Source: Flemingiibacterium sp045634345 (GTDB lineage Bacteria; Bacillota; Clostridia; Oscillospirales; CAG-272). From it: a DNA stretch of 18,592 nucleotides. A program made the position numbers and the translations under genes. Below the pieces are notes generated by a model that saw only the letters and a program-made list of their open reading frames with translations, made no database searches and was not told where the DNA came from. The stretch lies in the NCBI GenBank assembly GCA_045634345.1, contig JAZRAB010000176.1, forward strand, positions 1 to 18,592, given 5' to 3'. Below, one piece after another: positions 1-7,204 of this stretch (positions are counted from its first letter, which is position 1; every line of letters starts with the position of its first letter).

Positions 1-576
1 GAACACGCCTCAAAGATTAAGTCCTTCAGCGTTCAGACCAATGTTTCCGAGCAGTATACAAATACTTTTGTTGCTGTAGATAACTCCGCAACGGTCGGCA
101 AATGGTATACATTAAGTACAGATGTTGTACTTGACGGTACAAAAGAGCTTAAGTTCTTCAGAATTATCGGTAACACAAGCAGTGCAAAAGACGGTGTAAC
201 CTTCTATGTTGACAATATCAAGCTGTATTGCAGACCCGATAAGCCATTCTTAAAGCTTTCTGCAGACAGCATCACATCCGACGGACAGAGCATTACCATC
301 ACTCCTTATGCAAGTGAAACAAATCTCACCGTTTTAAATGATACACATTATACAACAGACTCCATTTGTGCACTTCTTGAAAGAAATGAAGACGGCACGG
401 TTACTCTTCCCGACGGCAGTATTGTAGACCCCTCGCAGTTTGGCGGAAAAGGACAAGGCGGAAGAGGTCCCGGTGGCGGCTTTGGCGGAAATATGTCCGG
501 GAGGGGTGAGCTGTCCGAAATCTTTACTATAAAAGCAGGCGCAAATTATTTCAGTTTTATTGAAGTAGCGGAGTGA
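1..576 (+). CDS. 3' part of a secreted protein with a carbohydrate-binding-like domain and Gly-rich tail (partial)
   Basis: Frame 1 is open from the first base to TGA at 574-576, giving 191 residues; the start lies outside the window. Residues 1-77 look like the end of a beta-sandwich binding module: an alternating hydrophobic pattern ends in FYVDNIKLY (residues 68-76), the typical last strand of CBM4_9/galactose-binding-like domains. Residues 82-146 are a second, unrecognised stretch rich in Ser, Thr and Asp. A Gly/Arg linker (about 147-168, GGKGQGGRGPGGGFGG) follows, then a short hydrophobic end (SEIFTIKAGANYFSFIEVAE). The composition suggests an extracellular polysaccharide-active or surface protein. 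The catalytic part, if any, is missing, so no enzyme activity can be given. The binding-domain assignment rests on a weak motif. Confidence 0.6.
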   Translation, partial: EHASKIKSFSVQTNVSEQYTNTFVAVDNSATVGKWYTLSTDVVLDGTKELKFFRIIGNTSSAKDGVTFYVDNIKLYCRPDKPFLKLSADSITSDGQSITITPYASETNLTVLNDTHYTTDSICALLERNEDGTVTLPDGSIVDPSQFGGKGQGGRGPGGGFGGNMSGRGELSEIFTIKAGANYFSFIEVAE

Positions 577-727
577 GTTCATTCATTTGCAAGCACCACT
601 TTGCGGATTCTGAAATCTGACTATGGTATAGCATACCTTACTGCTACTAACGCGAGAGCCTTTTCTTTGACTAATGCGGTGCAAATATTGAACCAATTTG
701 CAACACAACGTATTAACAACAATGACC

Positions 728-755
728 TTGAATCAGAGCGAATTTCGAGTATAAT
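728..755 (+). promoter_or_regulatory. Sigma-A-type promoter of the antitoxin-like gene
   Basis: TTGAAT (728-733) and a perfect TATAAT (750-755) are separated by 16 bases. The expected transcript starts near 762, giving a very short leader that still contains the GGAGGG ribosome binding site (767-772) of the gene starting at 779. The small gene is therefore probably transcribed on its own. Confidence 0.7.
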
Positions 756-778
756 ATTTTGTGATTGGAGGGATGTTT

Positions 779-1027
779 ATGAGTATCAAACCGGAGCAAA
801 TAATGGACTTAGCTGAAGCAGAGCAAGATTTTGGGCGTTCTACGCAGATTGCTGATAAATTTGGTGCCGCATATATTTGCATTGATGATAGACCAAAGTA
901 CATCCTTATCGAGGTTGAAAGCGGTTACAATATTGAAATGACAAATGATGAAAAAATAGATTTTGTTGCTGCTCGTATTCTAAAGAAATATCGCTGTGCT
1001 TTTGAGGAACTTGCGAAATCGGAGTGA
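779..1027 (+). CDS. Phd/YefM-like antitoxin, no toxin partner seen
   Basis: This encodes 82 residues. The start at 779 (MSIK) is preferred over GTG 761 and ATG 773 because GGAGGG at 767-772 sits six bases upstream of it. Residues 1-47 have the general pattern of Phd/YefM antitoxins: an N-terminal helix with a conserved-looking LAEAEQDFGRSTQIADKFG stretch, then two short strands around a turn (AYICIDDRPKYILIEVE), in the place where family members have the 'PVxITKxGKPVAVLxS' segment. The C-terminal half is charged and helical (MTNDEKIDFVAARILKKY), where such proteins usually bind toxin. Phd proteins bind their own promoter and neutralise a partner toxin. Here the next gene is 500 bases away and is an integrase, so the gene is an orphan, a solitary regulator, or remnant cargo of the neighbouring element. 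Confidence 0.55.
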   Translation: MSIKPEQIMDLAEAEQDFGRSTQIADKFGAAYICIDDRPKYILIEVESGYNIEMTNDEKIDFVAARILKKYRCAFEELAKSE

Positions 1028-1036
1028 AAAACAAAC

Positions 1037-1073
1037 GCCTCCCGAACCGCATTTACTGCGAACTTCGGGAGGC
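1037..1073. repeat. 10-bp perfect inverted repeat (hairpin) just downstream of the antitoxin-like gene
   Basis: GCCTCCCGAA (1037-1046) pairs with TTCGGGAGGC (1064-1073). The 17-base loop can form a further three pairs (CGC 1048-1050 with GCG 1058-1060). It begins ten bases after the stop codon. No T-run follows on the + strand, so it is not a classical intrinsic terminator, though it may stabilise the 3' end of the mRNA. It could also mark an element boundary. Confidence 0.6.
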
Positions 1074-1076
1074 ATC

Positions 1077-1130
1077 GCTGACCACATGCTGACCATATCA
1101 AATATTCCTGACCACATATCTAGACCATAG
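1077..1130 (+). repeat. Cluster of CTGACCA-type direct repeats, possible integrase arm sites
   Basis: Two tandem 11-base units, GCTGACCACAT (1077-1087) and GCTGACCATAT (1088-1098), are followed by CTGACCACATAT (1108-1119) and a divergent CTAGACCATAG (1120-1130). They lie about 120-200 bases from the tRNA-like attachment site. Short direct repeats at this distance from a core site are typical of arm-type sites bound by the N-terminal domain of tyrosine recombinases. The assignment to integrase binding is inference. Confidence 0.4.
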
Positions 1131-1243
1131 ACACGTCCGGACTATTTGGACACAAGAGTACACGAGAGCATCAAAATGCCGTTTTCCCGGACAGAAAAGC
1201 ACTAAAAAAACTTAAAAGCACCAGAAAAACGCTATTCTATCCG

Positions 1244-1288
1244 TTGGGGTGGTAGAGGCCGCAAGTTCAAGTCTTCTCACTCAGACCA
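1244..1288 (+). other. Degenerate tRNA 3' end, probable integration (att) site
   Basis: The stretch ends GCAAG-TTCAAGT-CTTCT-CACTCAG-A-CCA, the layout of a tRNA T-arm, acceptor 3' strand, discriminator and CCA. One T-stem pair is broken (C opposite C), and the preceding 60 bases show no D-arm, anticodon arm or matching acceptor 5' strand (CTGAGTG), so it is not a working tRNA gene. Tyrosine recombinases commonly use tRNA 3' ends as core sites, and a tyrosine recombinase gene starts about 250 bases downstream, so this is best read as one att half. The parental tRNA is uncertain; a C1-G72 pair with A73 would allow a proline tRNA. Confidence 0.5.
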
Positions 1289-1325
1289 AAAATCGGGATT
1301 CGTAAGAGCCCCGATTTTTCTTTTG
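1289..1325 (+). terminator. Intrinsic terminator directly after the tRNA-like end
   Basis: AAAATCGGG (1289-1297) pairs with CCCGATTTT (1310-1318), with a 12-base loop, and the right arm runs into TTTTTCTTTTG. The A-rich left arm makes it potentially active on both strands. Its position directly behind the CCA end is that of a former tRNA terminator. Confidence 0.7.
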
Positions 1326-1335
1326 TATTTACTGA

Positions 1336-1369
1336 CTTTTTCCGCACTTTGAGGTGCGGATTTTTTGTT
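1336..1369 (+). terminator. Second short hairpin with T-run
   Basis: CCGCAC (1342-1347) pairs with GTGCGG (1354-1359) over a 6-base loop, with T-tracts on both sides (1337-1341 and 1361-1366). This may be a weak bidirectional terminator that isolates the integrase gene from upstream transcription. Confidence 0.55.
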
Positions 1370-1395
1370 TTGCTCCCCCGCCTGATTTTGCCGAT

Positions 1396-1473
1396 GGTAG
1401 ACGCCAGTACATAGTTTGGTACATAGGTTCGGGATGACGCAGTCTGCAAACGGTAGAGGCTTTCGGGTCTACC
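1396..1473 (+). repeat. Repeat-rich integrase leader (GGTAGA and GTACATAG repeats, hairpin)
   Basis: GGTAGACGCC (1396-1405) and GGTAGAGGC (1452-1460) echo GGTAGAGGC inside the tRNA-like site (1251-1259). GTACATAG occurs twice, at 1407-1414 and 1419-1426, 12 bases apart. GGTAGA (1452-1457) and TCTACC (1468-1473) form a hairpin about 70 bases before the integrase start. These could be binding sites for the integrase or a regulator. No convincing promoter was identified here. Confidence 0.35.
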
Positions 1474-1541
1474 CTCGGAAAGAAATAACGATTCACTCAT
1501 TTCCGAAGCGCATATTTTCAGCCATCAAGGAGGATAAAATC

Positions 1542-2744
1542 ATGGCAAGCATTATTTCAAGAGCAAACGGCACCTACCTCATCCGCATTTCCTGCGGCGT
1601 TGATTCTAACGGCAAGCAAATCTCACGTTCGAAGACGTTCAAGCCGTCGAAGCCGAATCTGCCCTACTCACGGCTTAATAAGGAGATTGAAGAGTTCACC
1701 GCTGCATTTGAACGCGAGATCGAAGCAGAGGGGCCGTTCCGTAATGTACGCCCCGACAAGATCACCTTCGCCGATTTCTGTACGCAATATCTCGAAATCA
1801 AGAAAAATTCGCTCTCGCCGCAAACCTACAATTTTTATTCCAAGGTCATCGAGGAAGAGCTGATGCCCATGTTTGCGCGGATGAAGATGAAGGACTTGCG
1901 TACATACCACATCCAGCAGTTTATCCAGTATCTCTCCACCGAGAAAAAACGCCTTGACGGGCGCGAGGGCGGTATTGCGGCAAGTACGGTCAAACGGTAT
2001 ACTACTGTTCTCCGTTCCATCGTTACCACGGCGTACAAGCTTGAATATATCGAGGACGACATCGGTCGCTCGCGGCGTATTGAGTTTCCCAAGGAAGAAA
2101 CCAAAGAGGTGGAGGTATTCACGCTCGAGGAAGTCGGACAGATTCTCACGGCACTCGAAAGTGAGCCTCTGCACATTCGCACGGTTATCGAAGTGGCACT
2201 GTTCACCGGCTGTCGCCGCGGCGAGATTGTGGGTCTGAAGTGGAGCGATATTGATTTCGAGAACCAGCGTATTTCCGTCAAGCGGAGCATATACAAGCTG
2301 AGCGACGGCAAGGCGTGCGAGAAGGAGCCTAAGTCAAAGTGCAGCATCCGCACCATCTCCATCCCCGAACGGCTCTGTAAGACGCTCACAGAGTACCGTG
2401 TTCAGCAGAATCGACACATTGCTTACCTCGGCGACGGGTGGAAGAATCTTGATTACATCTTCACCGAGGAAGACGGTAACGTGATGCATCCGCACACACC
2501 GACAAAGCAGTTCGACCATTTTCTGAAGCGGCATGGGATTCGGCATTTGAAGTTTCACGGGTTACGGCACACGTCGGCGACGATGCTGCTTGCGAATGGA
2601 TGCGATATTAAGACGGTATCAGCGAGGCTCGGTCATGCGGATATTGCGACGACGAATATTTATGTGCACTCGCTGGAGAGCACGGATCGCATGGCGGCGG
2701 AGACGTTTGATCGGTTGGTGCGGAAACAACCGACAATAACATGA
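1542..2744 (+). CDS. Tyrosine recombinase (site-specific integrase)
   Basis: This is a 400-residue integrase that cuts and rejoins DNA at att sites through a 3'-phosphotyrosine. The start at 1542 is set by AAGGAGG (1528-1534); the frame is open further upstream but without a comparable site. Layout: N-terminal arm-binding-like strands (1-65), a SAM-like core-binding domain (about 72-185, ITFADFCTQYLEIKK onward), and a catalytic domain (190-400). Catalytic residues are complete: Arg225 (TGCRRGE), beta-hairpin Lys264, His339/Arg342 (HGLRH), His365 (LGHADIATT) and Tyr374. It is full length and looks active. A sampled 120-base stretch is about 55% GC, against about 40% in two sampled stretches of the pel genes, which supports horizontal origin. 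No excisionase, relaxase or phage gene adjoins it, and it converges on the cyclase gene across a shared terminator. Confidence 0.95.
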   Translation: MASIISRANGTYLIRISCGVDSNGKQISRSKTFKPSKPNLPYSRLNKEIEEFTAAFEREIEAEGPFRNVRPDKITFADFCTQYLEIKKNSLSPQTYNFYSKVIEEELMPMFARMKMKDLRTYHIQQFIQYLSTEKKRLDGREGGIAASTVKRYTTVLRSIVTTAYKLEYIEDDIGRSRRIEFPKEETKEVEVFTLEEVGQILTALESEPLHIRTVIEVALFTGCRRGEIVGLKWSDIDFENQRISVKRSIYKLSDGKACEKEPKSKCSIRTISIPERLCKTLTEYRVQQNRHIAYLGDGWKNLDYIFTEEDGNVMHPHTPTKQFDHFLKRHGIRHLKFHGLRHTSATMLLANGCDIKTVSARLGHADIATTNIYVHSLESTDRMAAETFDRLVRKQPTIT

Positions 2745-2772
2745 TTTATAGATACGATTATTGTAATACAAA

Positions 2773-2810
2773 ACAGCGTACCCATTCGGATGACGCTGTC
2801 CTTTGTTTTA
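2773..2810. terminator. Bidirectional intrinsic terminator between convergent integrase and cyclase genes
   Basis: ACAGCGT (2773-2779) and ACGCTGT (2793-2799) form a 7-bp stem with a 13-base loop. The + strand continues CCTTTGTTTTA and the - strand continues TTTGTATTAC, so it can end the integrase transcript and the ten-gene leftward operon. Confidence 0.75.
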
Positions 2811-2839
2811 CATATATCTTTTATACAACAATTGTTATC

Positions 2840-4396
2840 TCACACAAGTGCCGCCTTCATATCCTGCTTATTCATGTACATGGCGTGGTCTGCCTTAGCA
2901 AATACGTCTGTATATACACGGTCAATAAGCGGATCAAATACCGAAACGCCTCGTGCTATTGAAACCGGAACGGTTTCATCGTTTACCGTTATGTAATCAG
3001 CAGAGAATGCCAGGTCCATTTTTTCAATGAGAGCATGATACCGCTCGAGATCTTTCCCCTTTAACACAACGACAAATTCATCACCGCCGATTCGATATAC
3101 AGAGCTTGTCTTGAACATATCGGTGAGTATTCTTGCCGAATGAACAATAAGCTCATTTCCGATATCGTGTCCGTATGTGTCGTTGGTTTTCTTCAGATTG
3201 TTTATATCTGCAACGATTACGCCGAAAGAGGGATTTCCGAGATTTATTTCCTTGTTGAGTTCTTCAATAGCCTCCGTGTAGGCAGTACTGTTTTTTATGC
3301 CTGTAAGAGAATCTCTGTAAGCAAGCGCGTTTATATATGCAGAATACTCTAGAATCTTCGCATAAGTGTCAGTAAGTACGCGTGCGAGTACACCGATTTC
3401 ATCCTTTGAATCAATAACAAGATTTACGTTTTGCACGCCGACAGAGATGTTTGCCGCTGCGGCAGTGAGCTTTTTAAGCGGTGTGACAATTCTGTGTGTT
3501 ACCCAGAAAGTATAAAGAATCGCAAGTGCAAGCACCACCAAAAATGCTCCGATTATGTAGCTGAGCATTGGACGTATGCCGCTTTGGATGTCCGCATATG
3601 CAGCGCGCAGCTCCAGGTTCATGCCGTTTTTAAGAGCTGTTGTAGCCTCGGTGTAATCCTCCAAAATATGGATATCCTCCGCAGGATTGTAGCAGGTTTG
3701 TTTGTCACCGCTTAACAGTAATGCATGACCGTTATCGTAAACGGTTATTTCATTCACCGGACCGAGCAGGTACTCAAAATCCATATTGAAGCCCAAGAAT
3801 CCGACAAATGTGTCATCCTTATAAATCGGCGCAAGGTAAGAAACAACTGTATCGTCGGGAGCAAAGGTACTCTTGCGTGGCTGCAGCCATGTATTGTCGG
3901 ATCCGATTACGTCAAATCCACACTCCTTGATAAACTCAGCATTAAAAAGGTCAAGCTCCGCGAATTCTTCTTTCGAAAGCTCATATAAACCGTCATTTTT
4001 GAATTTCGAATAAAAACCGGTTGTTTTCCCATTCGTCACTTCAGGCGAGAAACATATATAGTATGCGGTTGTTCCGGCAGTATTAAGTGCAACCTCATCA
4101 AAAAGGTGGCGTATTTCCTGCGTATAATTCTCAAGGTATGCCTCATCCTTCAGTGCGCCCGCACTTTCAAGCTCATGTAGTGCGTAATGCTCCATAATAG
4201 CCGCTGACTGCATAAAATCATTAAGCATATCATTGATATATGCGGCTTCCTTCTCTGAAACATTATTTAAAATTCTGTCCGCATCCTTATGCATGATATT
4301 ATGCGTCACCCCGACTGCGATAGATGTTACAATCGCAGTAATCACGATAAGCGCGGTAATTACAACAAACAGTATTTTGCTTTGAATTGTCTTCAT
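2840..4396 (-). CDS. Membrane diguanylate cyclase, Cache-HAMP-GGDEF
   Basis: A 518-residue sensor enzyme predicted to make c-di-GMP from two GTP. Layout: transmembrane helix 1 (about 7-31); an extracellular dCache-like sensor (35-275, with FVGFLGFNMDFEYL typical of Cache folds); transmembrane helix 2 (278-299); HAMP linker (300-350); GGDEF domain (355-515). The signature GGDEF is intact at 437-441 and the metal/substrate segment DINNLKKTND lies at 397-406, so it should be active. The RxxD product-inhibition site expected nine residues before the motif is absent (FKTS instead). AAGGAG lies nine bases before the ATG. It is the last gene of the operon, 39 bases behind the EAL gene, and probably feeds the PelD-type receptor at the front. 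Confidence 0.93.
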   Translation of the reverse strand: MKTIQSKILFVVITALIVITAIVTSIAVGVTHNIMHKDADRILNNVSEKEAAYINDMLNDFMQSAAIMEHYALHELESAGALKDEAYLENYTQEIRHLFDEVALNTAGTTAYYICFSPEVTNGKTTGFYSKFKNDGLYELSKEEFAELDLFNAEFIKECGFDVIGSDNTWLQPRKSTFAPDDTVVSYLAPIYKDDTFVGFLGFNMDFEYLLGPVNEITVYDNGHALLLSGDKQTCYNPAEDIHILEDYTEATTALKNGMNLELRAAYADIQSGIRPMLSYIIGAFLVVLALAILYTFWVTHRIVTPLKKLTAAAANISVGVQNVNLVIDSKDEIGVLARVLTDTYAKILEYSAYINALAYRDSLTGIKNSTAYTEAIEELNKEINLGNPSFGVIVADINNLKKTNDTYGHDIGNELIVHSARILTDMFKTSSVYRIGGDEFVVVLKGKDLERYHALIEKMDLAFSADYITVNDETVPVSIARGVSVFDPLIDRVYTDVFAKADHAMYMNKQDMKAALV

Positions 4397-4435
4397 AGTA
4401 TTTTGCTCCTTGGTCTTGCTTTATTAATTGCGCAT

Positions 4436-6526
4436 TTACGCTCCCTCAACTCCGGTGAGTATGCGATGATAGCCCTCAAGCACTATCTTACCGCTTTCAT
4501 CTGAAGTGCGTATTCCGCTGCTGCGGACGGTCACCTGACCGATATTCGGATGATTCCAACGATAACCGAGCTGTACTGCCTTTCCGTCATTTATCATCAC
4601 ACTCACAGAGTTATCAACATATTCTTTATCCTCGTGAGAAATGCGGCTGTACCAATAGTCGTAACACTCACTCGGGGATAACTTTTCCGTAAGTCCCAGA
4701 ACACGCTCCATTACATCATCCACGTGCAGTTCACGTCGGTTGTTTTTCTCGTCAATTCGAATGATCCACAGCCCAATATCGTTTGCACGAAGGATATTTT
4801 TAGGATCGAAGTGTATCGTTCCGAATTGCTCTTTAAAACGGTTTATCTCCTCAATAGTCGCCATTCGTGCCTTATATTCATCAGAATTTTTGTGAATGTA
4901 TTTCCGTGCAATCTCATCGGCAGTGCAAGGCTTGTCGAAAAGATAGCCCTGGAAAATATCCGCTTGGAGCGGTTCAAGTATGGAAAGCTCTTTCGCTGTT
5001 TCAACACCCTCACAGCACGCGTGAATAGCGTTGGTTTTCGCAAATTCAATTACGTTGCTGATAAGTCGGTAATTGTAGGTGTTCTTTTCGATTTCAGACA
5101 CGAAGCTGCGGTCAATCTTGATTTCGCTTACGTCAAGCTGCTTTAAGTATCCGAGATTTGAATAGCCTGTGCCAAAATCGTCGATGGAAAAACGAACTCC
5201 GTAGGATTTTATATATTTAATAAGGTTGTAGTAATGCTTATTGCCGCTAAGCTGAACAGATTCGGTAAGCTCTACGGTCAAAGCGTTTCCCGGAAGCTGT
5301 ACCTTCTTAAGGGCATCCACAATCTTCTCACCAAGGCGGCGGTCCTCAAACTGAACGGACGAAAAGTTTACCGCCACCTGAAGTGCCGGAATGCTCTCAC
5401 GCCACTTTTTGCACTGGGCAAGTGCAGTTTCCAGCACCCACATACCAACGGGTTCAATAAGTCCCGACTGTTCGAGAAGCGTAATGAACTCGTCAGGGAA
5501 CACTCTCCCGCGTTTTGGTGAATTGTAACGAAGCAGCGCCTCAACGCCATGAAGCTCGTAGCTTCCGCTTTTTATCTGCGGCTGATAGTACACCTCAAAG
5601 CTTTCAAAGCCATTCTGTGCGCTTTCCTTCATTTCCTCGAGAAGTATCAGCGAGGTGATTCTTTGCTGAACCTCCTCGGCAGAGAAAAACTCAATTCCAC
5701 CAATGGGATTTTGACTCGCTTTTTTCAGTGTAATGTTTGCACAGTCGATAAGCTGTGACACGTCAAGGAAAACACCCTCATCTATCGGCACAACGCCGGC
5801 AAAAAGTGTACATTTATCCTGAAGTGTATCACTGATCTTCCTATAGATAGCTTCTACGGTCATTTGGGAGGTATCTTCAAGAATGATGGCAAAGTTATTA
5901 TGATCAATATGATAAGATTCTTCTACTTTGTCGATCTCCTCGAGAATATCCGCAACATCACAGAGCAGCTGATTGCCGAAGCTTCTGCCGTGACTTAAGT
6001 TGATGTCTGCAAGCATGGGAATTTCAAGCATCATAAGCCATCCGGCACCTGCCTCAAGTCTGTTTTTGAGGTCATCGCGCAGCTTGGTTTTGTTCCAAAG
6101 TCCTGTAATGGGATTAAACAAATGGCGCACTGCCTCCTCTGACAAACGACCGAGCATAAGCATCGGAGCACCGTTTTCATCGTGGAGTATTTTGCCTCTG
6201 GAGTTAACCCATACGGTTTCGCCGCGCTTGTTAAACATACGGAAATTCAGATCGTGAGAATCTTTGCAGCCCTTGCATATTTTATCAAATTCATGCATAA
6301 ACGTTTTACGGTCTGCCGGATGCACAATAGCAAGCAGTTCTTCAGCGGTGACGGTTTCTTTGTCGGAATTACCGATATCAAAAACATCGTTTATAGAGCC
6401 AAAAAAATGATTTTGATTGTTCTTTATATCATATACAAACAAAAAATCATCCGTAGTCTGATTAATTGCTTCGAGGTACCGTTTGATTGTGGCGAAGTCT
6501 TTTACTCCGTTTAATATTTTATCCAT
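4436..6526 (-). CDS. c-di-GMP phosphodiesterase, PAS-GGDEF(degenerate)-EAL-PAS
   Basis: A 696-residue protein with no membrane segment, predicted to cleave c-di-GMP to pGpG. Layout: PAS-like sensor (about 20-130, ending in the PAC-like MFNKRGETVWVNSRGKI); a GGDEF-fold domain (140-285) whose signature is DHNNF (208-212), so it cannot be a cyclase; EAL domain (295-545); a second PAS-like region (about 578-690). EAL catalytic residues are present: E329 in EALLR, N387, E419 in ELTES, D449/D450 in DDFGTGYSN, K470 in EIKIDRSFV, E506 in EGVET and Q526 in QGY. The start overlaps the DUF4956 stop by eight bases, with GGAGAG just upstream, so translation is coupled. The dead GGDEF domain may bind GTP and regulate the EAL domain, as in other tandem proteins. 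A C-terminal PAS after EAL is uncommon. Confidence 0.93.
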   Translation of the reverse strand: MDKILNGVKDFATIKRYLEAINQTTDDFLFVYDIKNNQNHFFGSINDVFDIGNSDKETVTAEELLAIVHPADRKTFMHEFDKICKGCKDSHDLNFRMFNKRGETVWVNSRGKILHDENGAPMLMLGRLSEEAVRHLFNPITGLWNKTKLRDDLKNRLEAGAGWLMMLEIPMLADINLSHGRSFGNQLLCDVADILEEIDKVEESYHIDHNNFAIILEDTSQMTVEAIYRKISDTLQDKCTLFAGVVPIDEGVFLDVSQLIDCANITLKKASQNPIGGIEFFSAEEVQQRITSLILLEEMKESAQNGFESFEVYYQPQIKSGSYELHGVEALLRYNSPKRGRVFPDEFITLLEQSGLIEPVGMWVLETALAQCKKWRESIPALQVAVNFSSVQFEDRRLGEKIVDALKKVQLPGNALTVELTESVQLSGNKHYYNLIKYIKSYGVRFSIDDFGTGYSNLGYLKQLDVSEIKIDRSFVSEIEKNTYNYRLISNVIEFAKTNAIHACCEGVETAKELSILEPLQADIFQGYLFDKPCTADEIARKYIHKNSDEYKARMATIEEINRFKEQFGTIHFDPKNILRANDIGLWIIRIDEKNNRRELHVDDVMERVLGLTEKLSPSECYDYWYSRISHEDKEYVDNSVSVMINDGKAVQLGYRWNHPNIGQVTVRSSGIRTSDESGKIVLEGYHRILTGVEGA

Positions 6527-7190
6527 GATACTCTCCGTTATATTGAATTAATGTTGCATCTTCAACGCCGTCAAGCGCACGGATCTTATCCATAAAGAAT
6601 GTATCGTTATTTTTGCAGAATACCTCGATTGCCATCTCAGTTTTATCTTTTCTCGCAGTTTTTGATTTGATGAAATACTTCATTTTGCCAAATGCACGGA
6701 GAATATCATCGCCTGCGGTTTCACCAACGTAGTGAACCACAAGTATGTAGATACGCCCCTTCTGCTGCTTGTGATGAAAAAGAATTATCATCAGCGTCAT
6801 AACGACAGCGGCAACAAGTACCAATATGTACATCCCCGCGCCGGCGGTTATCCCAGTGGTGATCGCCCAGAAAAGGTAAAGAAGATCCAGCGGATCCTTA
6901 ACCGCAGTACGGAAGCGAACGATTGACAGCGCACCGACCATACCGAGGGAGATCACGATATTCGTACTGATTGCGAGCGTAACCATAGCAGTCAGCACTG
7001 TCATACCAACAAGCGTTATCGCAAAGGAACGCGAATAAATAACACCCGTATAAAATTTTCTGTACACAAAGTAAATGACAGCGCCCATAATGAGAGCGGT
7101 TAAGAGCCCGAGCGCGGCGTTCATTAAGCTTACGCCGTCAAACGCACCGGATTCAAGAATTGATTTTTTTATAAAGTCCTGTACACTCAT
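6519..7190 (-). CDS. DUF4956 membrane protein
   Basis: A 223-residue membrane protein. The ATG at 7190 is chosen because GGAGG lies six bases before it; the ATG two codons earlier directly abuts the GGAGG. It has about four transmembrane helices (about 24-44, 56-79, 81-92 with 101-117, 119-138). The strongly conserved-looking loop GMVGALSIVRFRTAVKDP (83-100) is the hallmark of DUF4956. A cytosolic, probably ferredoxin-like tail covers 145-223. The family has no established biochemistry that I can name with confidence, but it is often found beside VTC-domain and CotH genes, as here. A reasonable inference is that it partners the soluble polymerase at the membrane, perhaps as a channel for polyphosphate, as the membrane subunits do in the yeast VTC complex. 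It starts 14 bases after the VTC stop and overlaps the EAL gene. Confidence 0.85.
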   Translation of the reverse strand: MSVQDFIKKSILESGAFDGVSLMNAALGLLTALIMGAVIYFVYRKFYTGVIYSRSFAITLVGMTVLTAMVTLAISTNIVISLGMVGALSIVRFRTAVKDPLDLLYLFWAITTGITAGAGMYILVLVAAVVMTLMIILFHHKQQKGRIYILVVHYVGETAGDDILRAFGKMKYFIKSKTARKDKTEMAIEVFCKNNDTFFMDKIRALDGVEDATLIQYNGEYHG

Positions 7191-7204
7191 AGTCATCCTC
7201 CATT

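Noticed and set aside
601..816. Small open frame (71 codons) between the binding-domain gene and the antitoxin
   Set aside because: No ribosome binding site, non-ATG start, no family features, and it runs through the antitoxin promoter and start.
1213..1288. A complete tRNA gene ending in CCA at 1288
   Set aside because: Only the T-arm and acceptor 3' strand can be matched, one T-stem pair is broken, and no D-arm, anticodon arm or CTGAGTG 5' strand lies upstream.
1416..1541. Longer integrase reading from a TTG at 1416
   Set aside because: The frame is open, but the added residues do not resemble an integrase and AAGGAGG sits at the right distance for ATG 1542.
1668..2389. Open frames on the - strand within the integrase gene
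   Set aside because: They mirror the GC-rich integrase codons, have no start signals and no recognisable domain.
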